Below are positions 10,401-22,939 of a DNA stretch of 64,000 bases, piece after piece. The notes below the pieces were generated by a model that saw only the letters and a program-made list of their open reading frames with translations, was not told where the DNA came from and made no database searches. Within the stretch, counting starts at the first letter, position 1. Each line of letters begins with the position of its first letter. Source of the stretch: Saturnia japonica. Lineage: Eukaryota > Arthropoda > Insecta > Lepidoptera > Saturniidae. A program made the position numbers and the translations under genes. The DNA lies in NCBI GenBank assembly GCA_033032175.1, contig CM065313.1, forward strand, positions 18,453,327 through 18,517,326, read 5' to 3'.

Positions 10401-12839
10401 CTTAATGAGGTATATCCACAATAAATAAAAAATGACAAATAGTGTATTGTCTATGGTTAAAATGCCAAAAAAGTATTATTAGTATATGTCTATCAGAACC
10501 CATAGATAATATAATTATGATTAAAGCCACTAAAATTAATTAATATTATTAAATAACGTTGATCGCTATTTTCATCATGTTGTTGGGATACGAAATAAAA
10601 TATTTGGAATTATTTTTGTTTTGTTACGAAAAAGAAGTAGGTATAACTTTTTACGTGCGTACATAATAAGTACACAAGGTTCAAGTAGAGGTAAGGCACA
10701 GAAAAGATTTATTTCTACTTGGGGCATGCTGAGTAGTGGAATACTCCACCTTACGGAAGATCGAGGCTAAAAACCAATGCGCTGTGTTCCTGAAATAAGT
10801 AGGGTTTCCAGAGCTCCTTGTTTAAAGGGGTTAAAGATCAGCAACGTGCTAGTGATGCATATGCCGCTTACCATCAGACGAGCCGTATGCTTGCTTGTCA
10901 ACTTTGTAATATAGAAAAACGTACAGATCTCTAATTAGGTACCAGTTAGTAGTTTTTACATTGATATGTTAGTAATAATGTTTTAGAAACGGTACATCTA
11001 GATTAATGACATCTGTTCAGTGAACTTTTCCCCGGGGCGTATATTTCTCCATACAGCGTTGTCCCGGCACCTAATAAAGTGGTCACAGTCGAAGCAAGAT
11101 TAACAGCCCCTCTTTATTATTGTTACCTACTCCAACATTGTGTGTTTATCCGCTCTGTTTATTTATGAATACTACACGCTTGGGAAATGAGTGAAAGGTA
11201 AACCAAGAAACAGTTTCTTTAACGTTGGTATTCCATAATATTGTTTGCTTCTCCACAAATTTTAATATGGATTTTTCGAATTGGGCAAGTTGGTGTTAAA
11301 GTTTATATGGGAAATATAATAGTATTTTTAGACTCGGATTTATTTAAAACTTGGTGTATTAATCTTCTTCAAAATTATAAAGTTTATAGGGTTGAAAGAG
11401 CCTAAACAAATTTGTATGGGAAATACGAATTCAGTTCCAACAGCGGCGTGGTTATTTAAACTCCAACAGTAAAATAGCCAATGTAGTAAAACAAAGTAAT
11501 GTACTTTATTGAATTCTAACTTTCTGCTGGCTGCTTTGTTTACATAAATTACGGACACTGTTTCTACAATTTATTGATTTATATATGAACAATAGATAAC
11601 TTAAATACATAAATAAAATTAAACTCAGATAAGAAAGACATTTAAAAAATTAACCAAACTACGAGATTGAAATATATAATAGTTTAAAATAGTTTTTATG
11701 TTGTTTGGTTATTTAAACTTATTGGTTATAAAAACATGCTAGTACATAGACTGCTAAAATAATAACCCTTTCTTTTGACTTTGGCTTACGTAATAACTTA
11801 ATCTATACATACACAATGCTTAGTCCTGAATGACAGACTGACGGATCAACGCAATTTATAATGAAGATAAACTGCGTCTTTTACAGCATGGTATTTGGAC
11901 GTTTAGTTTAAGAGATAATGCAAAATTAAAATAATTCAACATTCGGCTCGGGTCTATAGTAGTAGCGAGAATAATCCGTGCGATGTCGCGATGTGATCAT
12001 CTGGCCAACCGATAAAAATATTGTCTATATTGAAGTATTATAAATCAACAATCAGTGATTTCTTCTAAATTATATGCGAGTGAAACCGCGGGGCACAGTT
12101 AGTAACAAATAATATCACAGTTATAAAAATACTACATAAGTATCTGATAGGAGAAGATCTAAAACATATACTAATGATTCGTAACAAGTGATTAAATAAC
12201 ACACTTGTGCTTATTATAAACAAAAGAGAAAAAGCTCAGTTTACAACAGTTATTTTCGTGCGATCTAGAGAAATAACATTTATTGTTTCATCAGAATTGC
12301 TACTGAATAAACTTGTCCGGTATTCAATTTCGTTCGTGAGTATTATTTTTCTAAATTATATATTTGAAATGTCACGACACAGCCGCTGAATTCTTTATTA
12401 CAATAAAAACACATCACATGTGATAATGATTTTAATTGTGATTAATTTTTTTACAAGTGAAAGATTTATGCTGAAGTATCAGATAGTATACAGTGGCAAA
12501 AGTTTTGGAAGTCTCGCGAATTCACTAATTAATAAATAAATAGGAAAAGTGACCTTTAATGATGAAGCAGATATCTCGAAGAAAACTATAGACTCTATAC
12601 ATAATTAGTATACTTTGATTATCGGTTTCTTGAGGAAAACTAAGGAACTTTAGATTGTTTATCATTTTATATGCCAACGTATCGTGAATTATTTAGATGG
12701 ATTGAGTTTGATCCTTTCATCAGGAAGACAACTTGTTTTAGTAGTGTTTTTACAAGTCATACTTTGGTATTCAAGTTTTTTAAACCGGTTCCTCAGTGTG
12801 TGGTTAATTAATTAGTAGCTTCAGTATTGGTCATTCACA
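10401..12839. other. AT-rich DNA, no gene seen
   Basis: No coding region found. It contains repeat family V at 10790-10915, and a degenerate Helitron-like end near 12065-12097 (GCGAGTGAAACCGCGGGGCA then CAGTTAGT). The rest is unassigned. Confidence 0.4.
10790..10915 (+). repeat. Dispersed repeat family V, copy 1
   Basis: Shared with 18535-18675: AGGGTTTCCAGAGCTCCTTG, CAACGTGCTA or CAACGCGCTA, CTTACCATCAGACGAGCCGT, ATGCTTG then TTGTC. It looks like an old retroposon 3' end common in moth and butterfly DNA (inference). Non-coding. Confidence 0.5.
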
Positions 12840-13095
12840 AGAACCCGTTTGACCAGCAGGAAGTACAACAGTTGCTCGGACACTGCGTCAACAGATGTAG
12901 ATTCGAATCCTATAATGGGTCTGAACTATCAGTTATGGAAAAACCATAATAAAACTATAGAATAATGTTAAGGAATTTTCTAATGTTCTTCTGGCTAGTT
13001 ATCACCTTGTATATGAAAAGCTGTCACCAAGCACCAATAGGTGTGTTCCAGGAACTCGATAGCCTCTAGGATTAGTGCTTTACTATATTAAGCCA
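12840..13095 (+). mobile_element. SINE-like repeat, second family, copy 1
   Basis: A B-box-like ATTCGAATCC follows a variable head near 12900. Downstream blocks are shared with 26650-26925 and 47290-47530: TTTTCTAATG...CTGG, TAGCTA or TAGTTAtcacc, CCAAGCACCAATAGG, GTGTTCC. I infer a tRNA-derived SINE of a family different from the main one. Boundaries are approximate. Confidence 0.5.
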
Positions 13096-13554
13096 CATTA
13101 TAATGACTAAGATTAGATTTTGTCCAAACATTAAAAATATAAGTCGTACAGAACCATTGATAGCCTATGCCTAACTATAAGACACAATAAGGATTTTGCG
13201 TAATTTTACTTCATCAATATTTAAAATAAATAAATGTCCTACAAACAGACAGTTCAATGTTATTGTACATTCCGATATCAAATATAATTCAACAAGAAAG
13301 AATCAGTACAATTTCTTTTTTGTTTGTCGCAAAGTTATATTTAATAAAAATTTATTTGGGAGTGTTATATTGTATTAGACGGAACCTATTGTTGTGCGAT
13401 GTTTGTTTGTAATGTCATGAACGTTTTAAATATGAATTGTATTCATTGTTTTGCTTTTTTTATAAGTTTTAGCATTAAAGTGACAATTATGTGACGATGT
13501 GGTCTAAAAGGTGACACGCTAAGTCTGGTGGGGTAGCTGGCTCTCAAATCCTTT

Positions 13555-13660
13555 TTTTTTTCTTTTTTTTTTTGTACTGACTACACTGTTAGCCTTAGGG
13601 GCCCTATCCAAAAACAGAGCCGCTGCGGCTTTTACAGCTTCACCGGGCTTGCTCTCAAAT
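13555..13660 (+). repeat. Repeat family X, copy 3 (partial)
   Basis: A T-rich run is followed by GTACTGACTACACTGTTAGCC, GGGGCCCTATC and GGCTTTTACAGCTTCACCGG, matching 17428-17530. Truncated on its right side. Confidence 0.55.
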
Positions 13661-13689
13661 ACAGCTGCTACACACTTATATAGATGATT

Positions 13690-13808
13690 GGCGACTACCT
13701 ATGCTATAGTTGACGACGTTTTCCTTCACCGATAGCTCTGACTTAACGTAGGGATTCGAACTCACGTCGATGGACGTGGTGTCTATACGCGTTACCTCGG
13801 TGCTATCA
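13690..13808 (-). mobile_element. SINE-like repeat, second family, copy 2
   Basis: In reverse it carries an intact B-box-like GAGTTCGAATCCC (plus-strand GGGATTCGAACTC) and then CTTCACC-type sequence also seen at 22225-22305. Only the head portion is present. Confidence 0.4.
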
Positions 13809-14956
13809 TTGTTTAAAAACATTACAAGTTTTGTTTTTTTTTTTTTATTTTAACTAAATAAATGAATACAGAGAACCTATTGGTTGGTGATAGGCAAAGA
13901 TTGAATTTTAAGCATGTGGAAAAGGTAAGATCGAGGCGGACATTAGAACACATCATAGTTATTTTTAGTTGTAAAAGTTAATTTTTGGACAGTTAAACAT
14001 GTGCGTAGGTTCATACTAAAGCATTATTATTCACTGGATATTAACGGCTTATAAAAATAAAGTTATCTTTTCGTAAAGGACGGTTTATATATAAAATAAT
14101 TTAAGTAGGGTATTCCCAAAGCTTATACCGGACAAATAACGTAAAATGAGATTGAAGTGTGGTGAGGTGTTTCTTTAGTTGCTGTTTTTCATTCACAAAA
14201 TATACCACTCGATCGAAATCGCGGGCACAGCTAGTATCACATTTCGCATTTTACTTTTTGTTAACACTCGATTTTGTTCTCAAACTAAAATTTAGATACG
14301 TATCGCACAGTATATATGAAAATCCATTCTTAATAAAGACTTTTTCTATGTATTCCTTTAATTTTTTTTAATCTTTAAAAATATAAGAGTTTTCTTTAAA
14401 AAACGTTAAGTGGACCCTAAAGCTCGTATATTTAATTAAAATCGAGTACCAGCATACAACTTGATTAAGGGGATAAAGCGGAACAAAGTTTCCTGTCCGT
14501 TTTAATAGTTCAAAAGAAATTCCTCATGTTTCGGTACCAGCAGAAATTGGACCTGCTGGAGTGAAACATTTTTGTAAAATTTTAACGAGACTTTGATGAT
14601 CGTATATAACATTAAAAAAGACAATTATCGTAACGAGGTTACTTATCGAGGGGTGGGAACTAAACTGAAAAAAGTAACCTACCCGACTGACATTAAAAAC
14701 ACATACATTTGGAAGTGGCTCAGTTGTGTTATGACCAGATTTGTACTGAATGAATACATATTAAATTTAATGTACTTAATCAATTTATAATTTTTTGAAT
14801 AATTATTAGTAAAACAATATTTATTTTCATACCTTTATTAAAAAAAACTAAAATAAAAAATTTATACATATAAAAAAATCTAAATAAGCGAGGCTCGAAC
14901 CATCGACCACTCGTACTGTACAACAGTGCGTACAAGTCTGGTTATTTATACTAATA
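13809..14956. other. AT-rich DNA with one Helitron 3' end
   Basis: No coding region supported. At 14205-14234 there is a plus-strand Helitron-type 3' terminus, ATCGCGGGCACAGCTAG followed by T. Its 5' end was not found. Confidence 0.45.
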
Positions 14957-15499
14957 CTAGCTGCCCTCGCGACTTTGTCCACGTAGTATATTTCGTGTAT
15001 GAAAAACAGCAACAATTAATAAAAACCTCACTTGTCTCAATCTCTCCATACGGTATTTCACCCGTTTAAGCTTTGATAATACCCAAATATAATAAATTTA
15101 AATATCAATCCATATCACAGTTTATCAATCATACCGATATTATCTAAAATACATAAAGACTGACGGCTATGCTCGAGGTCCTGGGTTCGATTCCCAGGTC
15201 GAGCAAAGTGTTATTGGGGTTTTTTATGAAATTCTCAGTAGCGGCTTGGAAATTGGATTTGTGCCCGATTAATTGTAATAAGCTCGCCCCCTATTACTTA
15301 CATGGGACCAAAAATACACCCGGCGAACTTTGGGTATACATTAATACACCTCTGGCTAACCCTGCGGGGAATATATGTATATGCATAAAGACAACCAAAA
15401 ATGTTGAATTTTGCTATCCTCTACGAAATGCAAGTTTATTTAATAACTTTATTTTTATAAACCATTATTGTCCAGTGTACCTATACTTTATAATATAGA
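14957..15499 (-). mobile_element. Composite Helitron carrying a SINE, copy 1
   Basis: On the minus strand it begins TCTATATTATAAAGTATAGG and ends GCGAGGGCAGCTAG|T. Inside, on the plus strand, is a SINE body (15161-15390). Sequence on both sides of the SINE is also shared with 58520-59050 and 61239-61770. The shared outer sequence plus SINE implies that the SINE entered an ancestral element and was then copied with it. No Helitron protein is encoded. Confidence 0.65.
15161..15390 (+). mobile_element. SINE nested in a Helitron
   Basis: Has the B box GTTCGATTC at 15185-15193, ATTCTCAGTAGCGGCTTGGA, the CCGATTAAT word, TATTACTTACATGGGACC and the ACACCTCTGGCTAACCCTG tail of the main SINE family. 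The A-box half of the tRNA head is missing or replaced. Confidence 0.7.
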
Positions 15500-15519
15500 G
15501 TCTACAGTATGTCTGGTTA

Positions 15520-15700
15520 GTGTAATCCATACTGATATTATAAGTAACTCTGTCTGTCTGTTACGTTTTCACGCCTAAACCGCTGAACCAACTTTGATGA
15601 ATTTTGGTATGGAGTCCAATCTGGACCTTGGGAAATGACACAGGGTACTTTTTGTAGCAAAAATAAAACTGTAAGGGTAAAAAATAGAGGATGAAATTTT
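15520..15700 (+). mobile_element. Helitron-like 5' fragment (Lep1-like)
   Basis: Contains ATATTATAAGTAACTCTGTC, then TGTTACGTTTTCACGCCTAA, CCGCTGAACC and AATTTTGGTA. This order is typical of short Helitron-like elements abundant in Lepidoptera (established knowledge, from memory). The 3' CTAG end is not seen, so the copy is truncated. Confidence 0.5.
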
Positions 15701-17427
15701 TTATTAACAAAATATGGGAACACCAAATGCGCATGCGCGATAATGATGAAATGACGTCCGCTGCCATACCAACCAGTTTGTTGATTAATTGATATTGTTA
15801 TACTTAATAAGAAATGTATTGTATTTCTAATAATTACCTATTAAATGATAGTCCAGTATTCTTTTTAAGATTGGCTGAAGTGTTTTAAACTGTTTAACTA
15901 CGCAATACGGCATAATTACTGTTTTATTTTATAACGTGCGATTTCAATCGCGGCTCGCGGGAGTTTATACATTCTAAGCGATATACCTATTGTAAATTAT
16001 CTGGATTACACAGTTTTGCTACAAGTGAATTATTTCATTGTGTTATTCCACTTGTGGTAAAAATAAAACTTGGGTCAAAGTTAGTATGAAGAACTCAATC
16101 ATATTTTATGCTTTTGGTAAGAAAGGAATAAAAGGGGTTTTAAGTTTTTCAAATAACCTTCCCGTAGGCCGGTACAATAAAGTATAATTTTAATTATTTT
16201 TGAAGTTTAATTGGGACGGTTAATGTGTTGGATTCATATTGGCATATAATGTCAATACCATACAAACAGTAATAAACCCGTCTACGATTTAATTTTTTTA
16301 AAGCTGAAGAGTTTTTTTATTTGGTTGAACACGCTAATCTCAGGAACTACTGATTCGAATGGAAAAAAAATATATCAGTGTTAGATAACCCATTTATCGA
16401 GGAAGACTTATAGGCTATATTACATCACGCTATGATCAATTGGAGCAGAACATCAATTAAAATGTTTGGAAAAACGGGTAAATTTTATATCTTTTGATAG
16501 CTTCCGTTGCTTTCGTTGCGTAAATTGTTAAAGTTACGCAACAATTACGTGTGATGAAATTGTTTCTCTAAAAAAGTTCTAAAAGAAAATCCGATAGTAT
16601 ATGACAATTTATCCTTTTTTATGGTAATAAAATTTGTTCTAAAATAATGAATTATTTGCGAAGGTGTTTCTGTGTAGGTGTTCTGTGGTATTAATCCTTA
16701 TCGAAATAAATATGTTATTCAGCACAAGTATTTAATATTAACAAAATTTCTTTTTACAGTATTTGATTTAAATGAATACATTAGGATATATCATAGTTTT
16801 AAAATAACTCAGCAGCAAAATAATGATCAAATACTGCGAGCGCATTTTTATTATGCAAAATAATGTGGGAGACAGACGGCACCTAATAATATAGTGCCTA
16901 CGTCTCACTGTAACCCTTTCTCTCTCTTACATGATGCAGACGAAGTTGCGCGAGTCAGCTAGTAACATAATATATAGTGAAAGAAACTTCGGTACTAACG
17001 GGTGTCCCACGACACCCCTTAAGTTTTTTATTTATATTTCGGAGCGAATAGTGAACTGAGTTTAAAGTTCAGAGCACTGTCGTGCCGCGTTCGAGACTGG
17101 ACAACGTCTGATCTGTCGAAAGTCCCTACAATCGTATTAAAACACGGTTTGCTTGTCAAAAAGGCTTGTAATTAGTGGGAGAGCCCATTAGTCATTTACG
17201 CATCTATACTGGAAGTCTATATAAACATCTAAATATTTAAAAATAGTATTTTTGTTCTACATATACACCGCTAAAATATTAAAAAAAAAAAAAAAAAAAA
17301 AATCTGTTAAATGAATTTGCAGTAATATCATCTATGACTAAATTCATCAAGTTGTTGGCACAAGAGATAAAGAATTGTTTGTTGTTTGATGTTTTAGGAC
17401 GCTTTTAAATATGATTAATTTTCTTCT
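15701..17427. other. No gene seen; minor repeats
   Basis: No supported coding region. An inverted repeat TTGCGTAA...TTACGCAA lies at about 16516-16541. A Helitron-type 3' end (GCAGACGAAGTTGCGCGAG then TCAGCTAG|T) ends at 16962. A run of 22 A residues occupies 17281-17302. Confidence 0.45.
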
Positions 17428-17700
17428 TTTTTTTTTAGAACTGACTACACTGTTACTTTTAGGCGCCTTATCTAAAAACAAAGCCGCTGATGGCTTTTAC
17501 AGCTTTACCGGGATTGGGGGCGAGCGCAAAAGGCAGTAAGCCGCGAAAGCGTGGACAACATGCGCGCAAGAGTGCCAAAGAGCCTGGACCTCGGCTTGCC
17601 GCGATTGCAATTAAGTCGCGATCTGTCTAATTCCCTATTTGTAAAATTCGAGCTAAACTAGCATATACATATAAACATGTCCCTGCCTCCTGGGAGGAAG
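17428..17700 (+). repeat. Dispersed repeat family X, copy 4 (long)
   Basis: The longest copy: T-rich start, GAACTGACTACACTGTTA, GGCTTTTACAGC, GCGATTGCAATTAAGTCGCG and a terminal AGGAAGGAACA block. It matches 27400-27660 in reverse, including the end sequences, so both are probably close to full length (about 270 bp). Non-coding. Confidence 0.65.
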
Positions 17701-19402
17701 GAAGGAACACATTTATATGTGTTTAGTGATCTGAAAATATAATCTAAACTAGCTAGCGTAAAATGTACTTTGTACTATGTAACATGTAACTATGTACCTA
17801 TGTGAGGTGCACGTTTGTATGGACATATTGTGTGTAATGATGTATGTGGGTTGGAATTATGCAGCGATATTAATGCAGATGTATGCAGCTATAAATTGAG
17901 GCTACGTTCCTACCTACGTAAAGTTCCTACGTTTGAACAGATGAACGGCTTGCAATTCCTTCCATTAGGACACCCCTTAAAGCGCTTTGTAAAAACAGCC
18001 ATGTATAAAGGTTCTATCATTATTATTAAGCGTATTATCGTAAATCTAACAACAAATGTATATAGCATTGTGTTTCCAGGATCCCGGTAAACGGGATAAC
18101 GACGTGTTTTGCATGAAAAAAGAACGGACTTATACGGGGAAAGCAATATCGTATCGGTGCATGTATTTTAGATGTCACCCAATATATAAGATTTAGCGAT
18201 TTCATTCTTACTGTTTTTTATTTGTGTTATATTTTTACTTTTTCACATGCAAAACGGTAAGGTAGTTGGTATAATCTATCATGGGTAACCAAACGTAAAC
18301 CAGAGCGTAAATAAGAGGGGCAATAAGTTAGGTTAGATTGTGATAAATAAGATTTATGGGCACATCCTCAAAATTACGGACAAATAATAAATTACGTTGT
18401 GATCGAAGAAACATTAAAATCTAAGTATTCTGTTAATATTAGTAAACTTATATGATGTTTATTGGTAACGATCGGTGGATGAAAGAAGACTGGAAATTGA
18501 AGAGTAACGTGTTATGTTTCTACGATGAATAAGGTTGCCAGAGCTCCTTGGGATTGGGGGTTTTTAGTTGGCAACGCGCTAATTATAACTATGGTATAAC
18601 ATGCGCCTGTAAGATAACGTAGCCACTTATCATTAGGCTGGCTGTATACTTGTTTGCCACCTTTGTAGTATAAATAAAAGATAAATTAAAATAGTCATTT
18701 ATTTTAGCAAGCTAAGTCGTGGTGATCGAATGGTTTAGATCAGAGAAATATCCATTTTATGTCCTATCTACGGCTAAGAAATCTACAATATTTAGTTATA
18801 CACTATTGTCTGAAGAATTACATAATAACATAATATCACGAGGAAATCTGATCGATACATAATTTTTATCGTTTACTACAGTGTATTACAGAAAAAAAAA
18901 ATCATTTTATGGGCGTTTAAATTGGCAAATATATTGCGGGCTGTTGAGATGAATAAAACCGCATCTTCCTCCTTGGTAAGAAACCTATGCCCAGTATTAG
19001 AACATTTATACATTTGTTCAGACGCTTTCGTATTAAGCTAGATATTTGAGCTGATATTACTGCTGGATTGTTTATCACACATTAACTATTATAATACTCT
19101 AAAAAAAAATGAAGTGATTGCCTCGCCGCATATTGCATATATTGGCAATACTACAAGTTTGTGCATTGCACCGGGAAGATTCATTATCTCATATGTTACT
19201 TCATATAAAGTACATACGTACTAAATATTAAGTACATCGGTGAACTGAAGTATAGTAAAGGTGCAGTGCTTAACAAACTTTTAGATAGGCCGATAACTTT
19301 ATATACTTATTATAGAATAGTTTTGTCGAATTTCATTATTTGGTATTTGGATTGTGCTGTGCTTATTACGAGGGGTAGTATCGTCAATATGCTGAGTAAT
19401 TA
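17701..19402. other. No gene seen
   Basis: AT-rich. A 91-codon open frame at 17815-18090 has no recognisable motif and an overlapping frame on the other strand; I do not call it a gene. Repeat family V lies at 18535-18675. Confidence 0.4.
18535..18675 (+). repeat. Dispersed repeat family V, copy 2
   Basis: Matches 10790-10915 through GTTGCCAGAGCTCCTTGGG, CAACGCGCTAA, CACTTATCATTAGGCTGGC and TATACTTGTTTGCCACCTT. Confidence 0.5.
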
Positions 19403-19713
19403 TCTATATATTAATACGTGAAGAGAAAACTTCAGACTCCTTTTTAAGCGTATTGCGTGCACGGAGGACTGTGAGATTTGGCATGGTTAAAGTTTATATG
19501 GAGAAGGAGTGCAGAAAGCTAAAATTTATCTACTATATCTGCTACTAATATATTAAATTAAATAAATTAGTACTGTGAATCTTAACGACAGCGCCATTGA
19601 ACTTAGACTTCCCAAAATATTCATTGTTTAGGTTCATACTGCAAATGTCAAACAGAAAATAGTCTATGATTAAAAAGTCACTGGTCGAATTTCGACCATT
19701 GGGTGACCGCTAG
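19403..19713 (+). mobile_element. Non-autonomous Helitron, family Z copy 3, with 3' hairpin
   Basis: Best-formed Helitron here. It starts A|TCTATATATTAATACGTG and ends GACCGCTAG|T. A palindrome GGTCGAATTTCGACC at 19683-19697 (7-bp arms) lies 12 bases before CTAG. A short GC-containing hairpin about 10-12 bases before CTRR is the defining 3' feature of Helitrons. It matches 2350-2678 and 9492-9845 in reverse. No protein coded. Confidence 0.82.
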
Positions 19714-20120
19714 TAGAAATAAAAGTAAAAATTACAAAATAATATTGTATCGCTTCTGCTTATGACTTTAGGTTTAGTTCTCCATCGGCATATATTCCCG
19801 ATAAAACGACATCGTGTGCACTGAAGGGTCATTGCGCAAATATACTATAGAGAACAACAGGGTTGAGCCGTAATCTCCTCCCGTATGTTATTGTTAAATA
19901 TATTCGATTCTCATAAACTTGAAAGTGAATATTAATATGTTGTTTTATTTATGAATATATATTTCTAGTAATCTACTAACTTCAAATAAAAGTTACAGTA
20001 CAGATGGCACAGTTTCCTCCCTTGAATGAACGAAAAATATTTCAGCCGCCGTAGAAAATCCAATTCGATAATATACTATGTATATTTTAAATATTTTTCA
20101 GGAGTTCTTACTATATACTG

Positions 20121-20371
20121 CCTCATCAGCCTAGTGGTCCTAATCGCGACTGCTATGATCGAGGTCCTGAGTTCAATTTTCAGGTGAAGCAAAGTGCTAT
20201 TGGGTTTTTCTATGAAATTCTCAGTAGCAGCTGGGAGTTTGGCTTTGTGCCCGATTAATGGCAATAGGCTCGCTCCCTATTTCATGGGACCAAAAAAAAT
20301 AAACGGCGAAATGTGGGTGTACATTGGTACACCTCTGCATAACACTTCGAGGATACAGGCGTGATGGTATG
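20121..20371 (+). mobile_element. tRNA-derived SINE, copy 2
   Basis: Head CATCAGCCTAGTGGTCC has an A-box with one mismatch (CAGCCTAGTGG at 20127-20137). The B box is degenerate (GTTCAATTT). The body and the GGCGTGATGGTATGT tail match the family closely. Confidence 0.8.
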
Positions 20372-22224
20372 TTACTATAAAATGGATGTTTGTATATAAT
20401 ATGAGGTTGATATTGAACACTGTTTGATCGATCACCATGATAGTTGGTTCGTTATATAGTGTATGGTGGTCGCGATCTACTCGGACACAAATAGTGTCTA
20501 ATCATCCAGCAATTTTTATTATAGGCAAGTTAATTCAAAATCCCTTATGTCATAATAGCGAATAACATACATTTGTAATGTATATCTAGAATCATAATAG
20601 TGATTGATAACGGTCTCGATTTGGAATTAAATACGGATTCTAAATTATGTTCCCTATGGAAGACCCTTTTTTGTTAGTTTCTACCATTCCGAATAAATCT
20701 TCATTAAAGTTACAATTAATTATATATTTTACTTAACCTTTTCATTGTTTATTGGTTTATACTGGTTCATTTGTTTAGTATTTGCTGGGTGGTAGTCCTA
20801 AACGCATTCTGCGTCACAAGATTTTTTAAAACTTTATTTTTTAATTTTTGTTGGTAAACTTATGAAAATAAATATTTTATTATTTCATTATTTGGGGCTG
20901 GAATCATCAACCACTCGTACTCGTACTCGTTTCTGCAATAGTCGATAGAAATCTGGTCATAGCACAGCTTGGCTAATTCCATGAATGTCATAGTTTTGAA
21001 TTTTTTTAGTTTTTAATAGTTACATCAATTATATTCTAGAATATGGTACACCATCTGGTCGCTCCTTACCTCAGTACATAAGAATCTCCTCGAAAGTGTA
21101 CAACAGGATCATTTTTAACAAAAAAGAAAACCGACTTCATTAATTTTGAACATGTGTAGTGACTAAGTATATATAGGTACTTAGTCCTAAGTTATTTATC
21201 TATATTCTCTTTGTTTTATGTACATTTAAACACATTTACATTATTCAAGCATGTTAGAGCAACCTTTAATTAAATCTTAATTATGTATTGTGTTTTTTTT
21301 TAATTATCTGACCTACAATTTTCGATCACACTTTTTTTCAGTTTAGCTCCCATCTCGCGATAAGCAACGTCCGTACAAAACGTTCTGTTCTAACGGAAGA
21401 CGGACTAATAATAAAAACTTTCAAATAAAAAAAAAAAACAAAACAAAATGATGTTCCATATTAAAATACCAAAGCGTTTGAGTTATGGAATAAATTTCTA
21501 TAGATACGTTTTATTAACTACACGATGTAATGTTATATCTGGCTGGCAGAAAGATAATGTCCTGTCATTCTCATTGTGCTCATTCTTGATGACGGTTATG
21601 ATAAAGCCGTTTACAAATCAGCGACAAAAAATATCAAGACATTTTTCAAAATAAGAATTATGATCGCGTTTGACTATAATCTGGCGTGATGTTAAGTAAT
21701 TATGCGACTTAAAATGATAGCACCCTAAATCTCACTCTCGCAGATACAGCTTCTGGAAAATACCGATGTAACACATACTTAGCAACAGATTTTCAGCCTA
21801 ACCTAACTAGCGGATAATTACAGCATGCAGCATGAAATCAAAATATTAAAAAAATGATTTAAGTGAGGCCCTACGATTTCAATTAAGAATATCAAAACAC
21901 TATTACCGGTTCGGAAAAAATCCCAGTTATCGAGAACAGCCGATAAGAAATTTGATCTGGATTACCTTTTTTATTTATTTATTGTCAGCTATACAAATAA
22001 TATTACCAATAATCAATTATATTAATAATAATCTACCCTATAACAACCTTTTGACAGTAAAACCGGCTTGATATGGTCCTTGAACTTGTTGTCCGGCGAA
22101 TCAGTAATGTGCTTCGGGCTTTCATTATAATACCTTTCACTACCACCTAAAACATTGTAATATTAAAACTGTGCCGGTTCTTGAAAAAATCTGATAAAAT
22201 ACATTATGAACTATACCAAATGCT
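20372..22224. other. No gene seen
   Basis: AT-rich, no coding region. A 68-codon frame at 21448-21654 has no recognised motif and AT-driven composition. Confidence 0.4.
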
Positions 22225-22305
22225 GTAGTTTTATCAACATGTTTTTCTTCACCAAAAACGCAGACTCATTCTAGGATTCAAACGCATATCCATTGAGGTG
22301 GTAAG
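22225..22305 (-). mobile_element. SINE-like repeat, second family, copy 3 (fragment)
   Basis: TTCTTCACCAAAAACGCAGA, then AGGATTCAAACG and CCATTGAGGTGG, resembles 13690-13808 and, in reverse, the heads at 26650 and 47290. Partial and diverged. Confidence 0.35.
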
Positions 22306-22564
22306 AATGGTAGAAACTATCCAAAGTTCGACTACAGGAGCCCCGCCGACACAACTTTTTCTACCGCAAAACAGCAATATCCGTGACGCCGATTCGAAGT
22401 ATGTGATTGACAATTGGTTTGTTACTCAATCAAATAAAAACATCGGAACGGATTTGGATCGAACACAGATAGTTTTTTACCCCGATTAACACGTAGGTTT
22501 ACAAGACTTTAAATGACATGTTTTTGATTTATCTCTCTGGACCCAATTCTGAAGTCTGTAGCAA

Positions 22565-22700
22565 AAAAAATAAGAGCGGCTCAAAAGGCAGGGACCGGGT
22601 GTCAAAAAGAAAAAGAAAAAGGCGGCTGTCAAAAAGAACAGAAAAAACGAGGCTGACCTACAAAAAGGTCGAAGGTGACTACTAAAAAGAAAGCGAGGGT
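22565..22700 (+). repeat. Purine-rich block with recurring TCAAAAAGA
   Basis: CAAAAAG-type words recur several times, spaced by GC-rich linkers (CAGGGACCGGG, GGCGGCTG, CGAGGCTGACC). Read on the plus strand it would encode Lys/Arg-rich peptides in two frames, interrupted by stops. This could be a decayed basic-protein pseudogene or an irregular minisatellite; I cannot decide. Confidence 0.35.
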
Positions 22701-22939
22701 GCTGGATCATGGGCACAAAAATAGGAGCTGCCTTTTCGAGGAATATATGTTTCCATCCCTGCCGGACATAAAGCCAGGAAATCGAGATAAGTGGATATTT
22801 GTATAATAAACCTTGTGACCCCAAGTGTGTTTTCTTAAATATGATCCACCTGGGGTACAGCCGGCTCTACAGCATGGATTTTAACAAAGGCGCCCTAAGA
22901 TTGACTGAGATCATGAACTCTCGCCGGTGAGCTAGGCGG

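Noticed and set aside
17281..17302. Run of 22 A as a retroposon tail
   Set aside because: No retroposon body can be identified directly upstream on the plus strand, so it is left as a simple repeat.
17815..18090. 91-codon plus-strand frame
   Set aside because: No family recognised, an overlapping frame lies on the other strand, and no promoter or splice context is visible.
22486..22824. 112-codon minus-strand frame rich in Phe
   Set aside because: It is the antisense of the purine-rich block; composition alone explains the openness.
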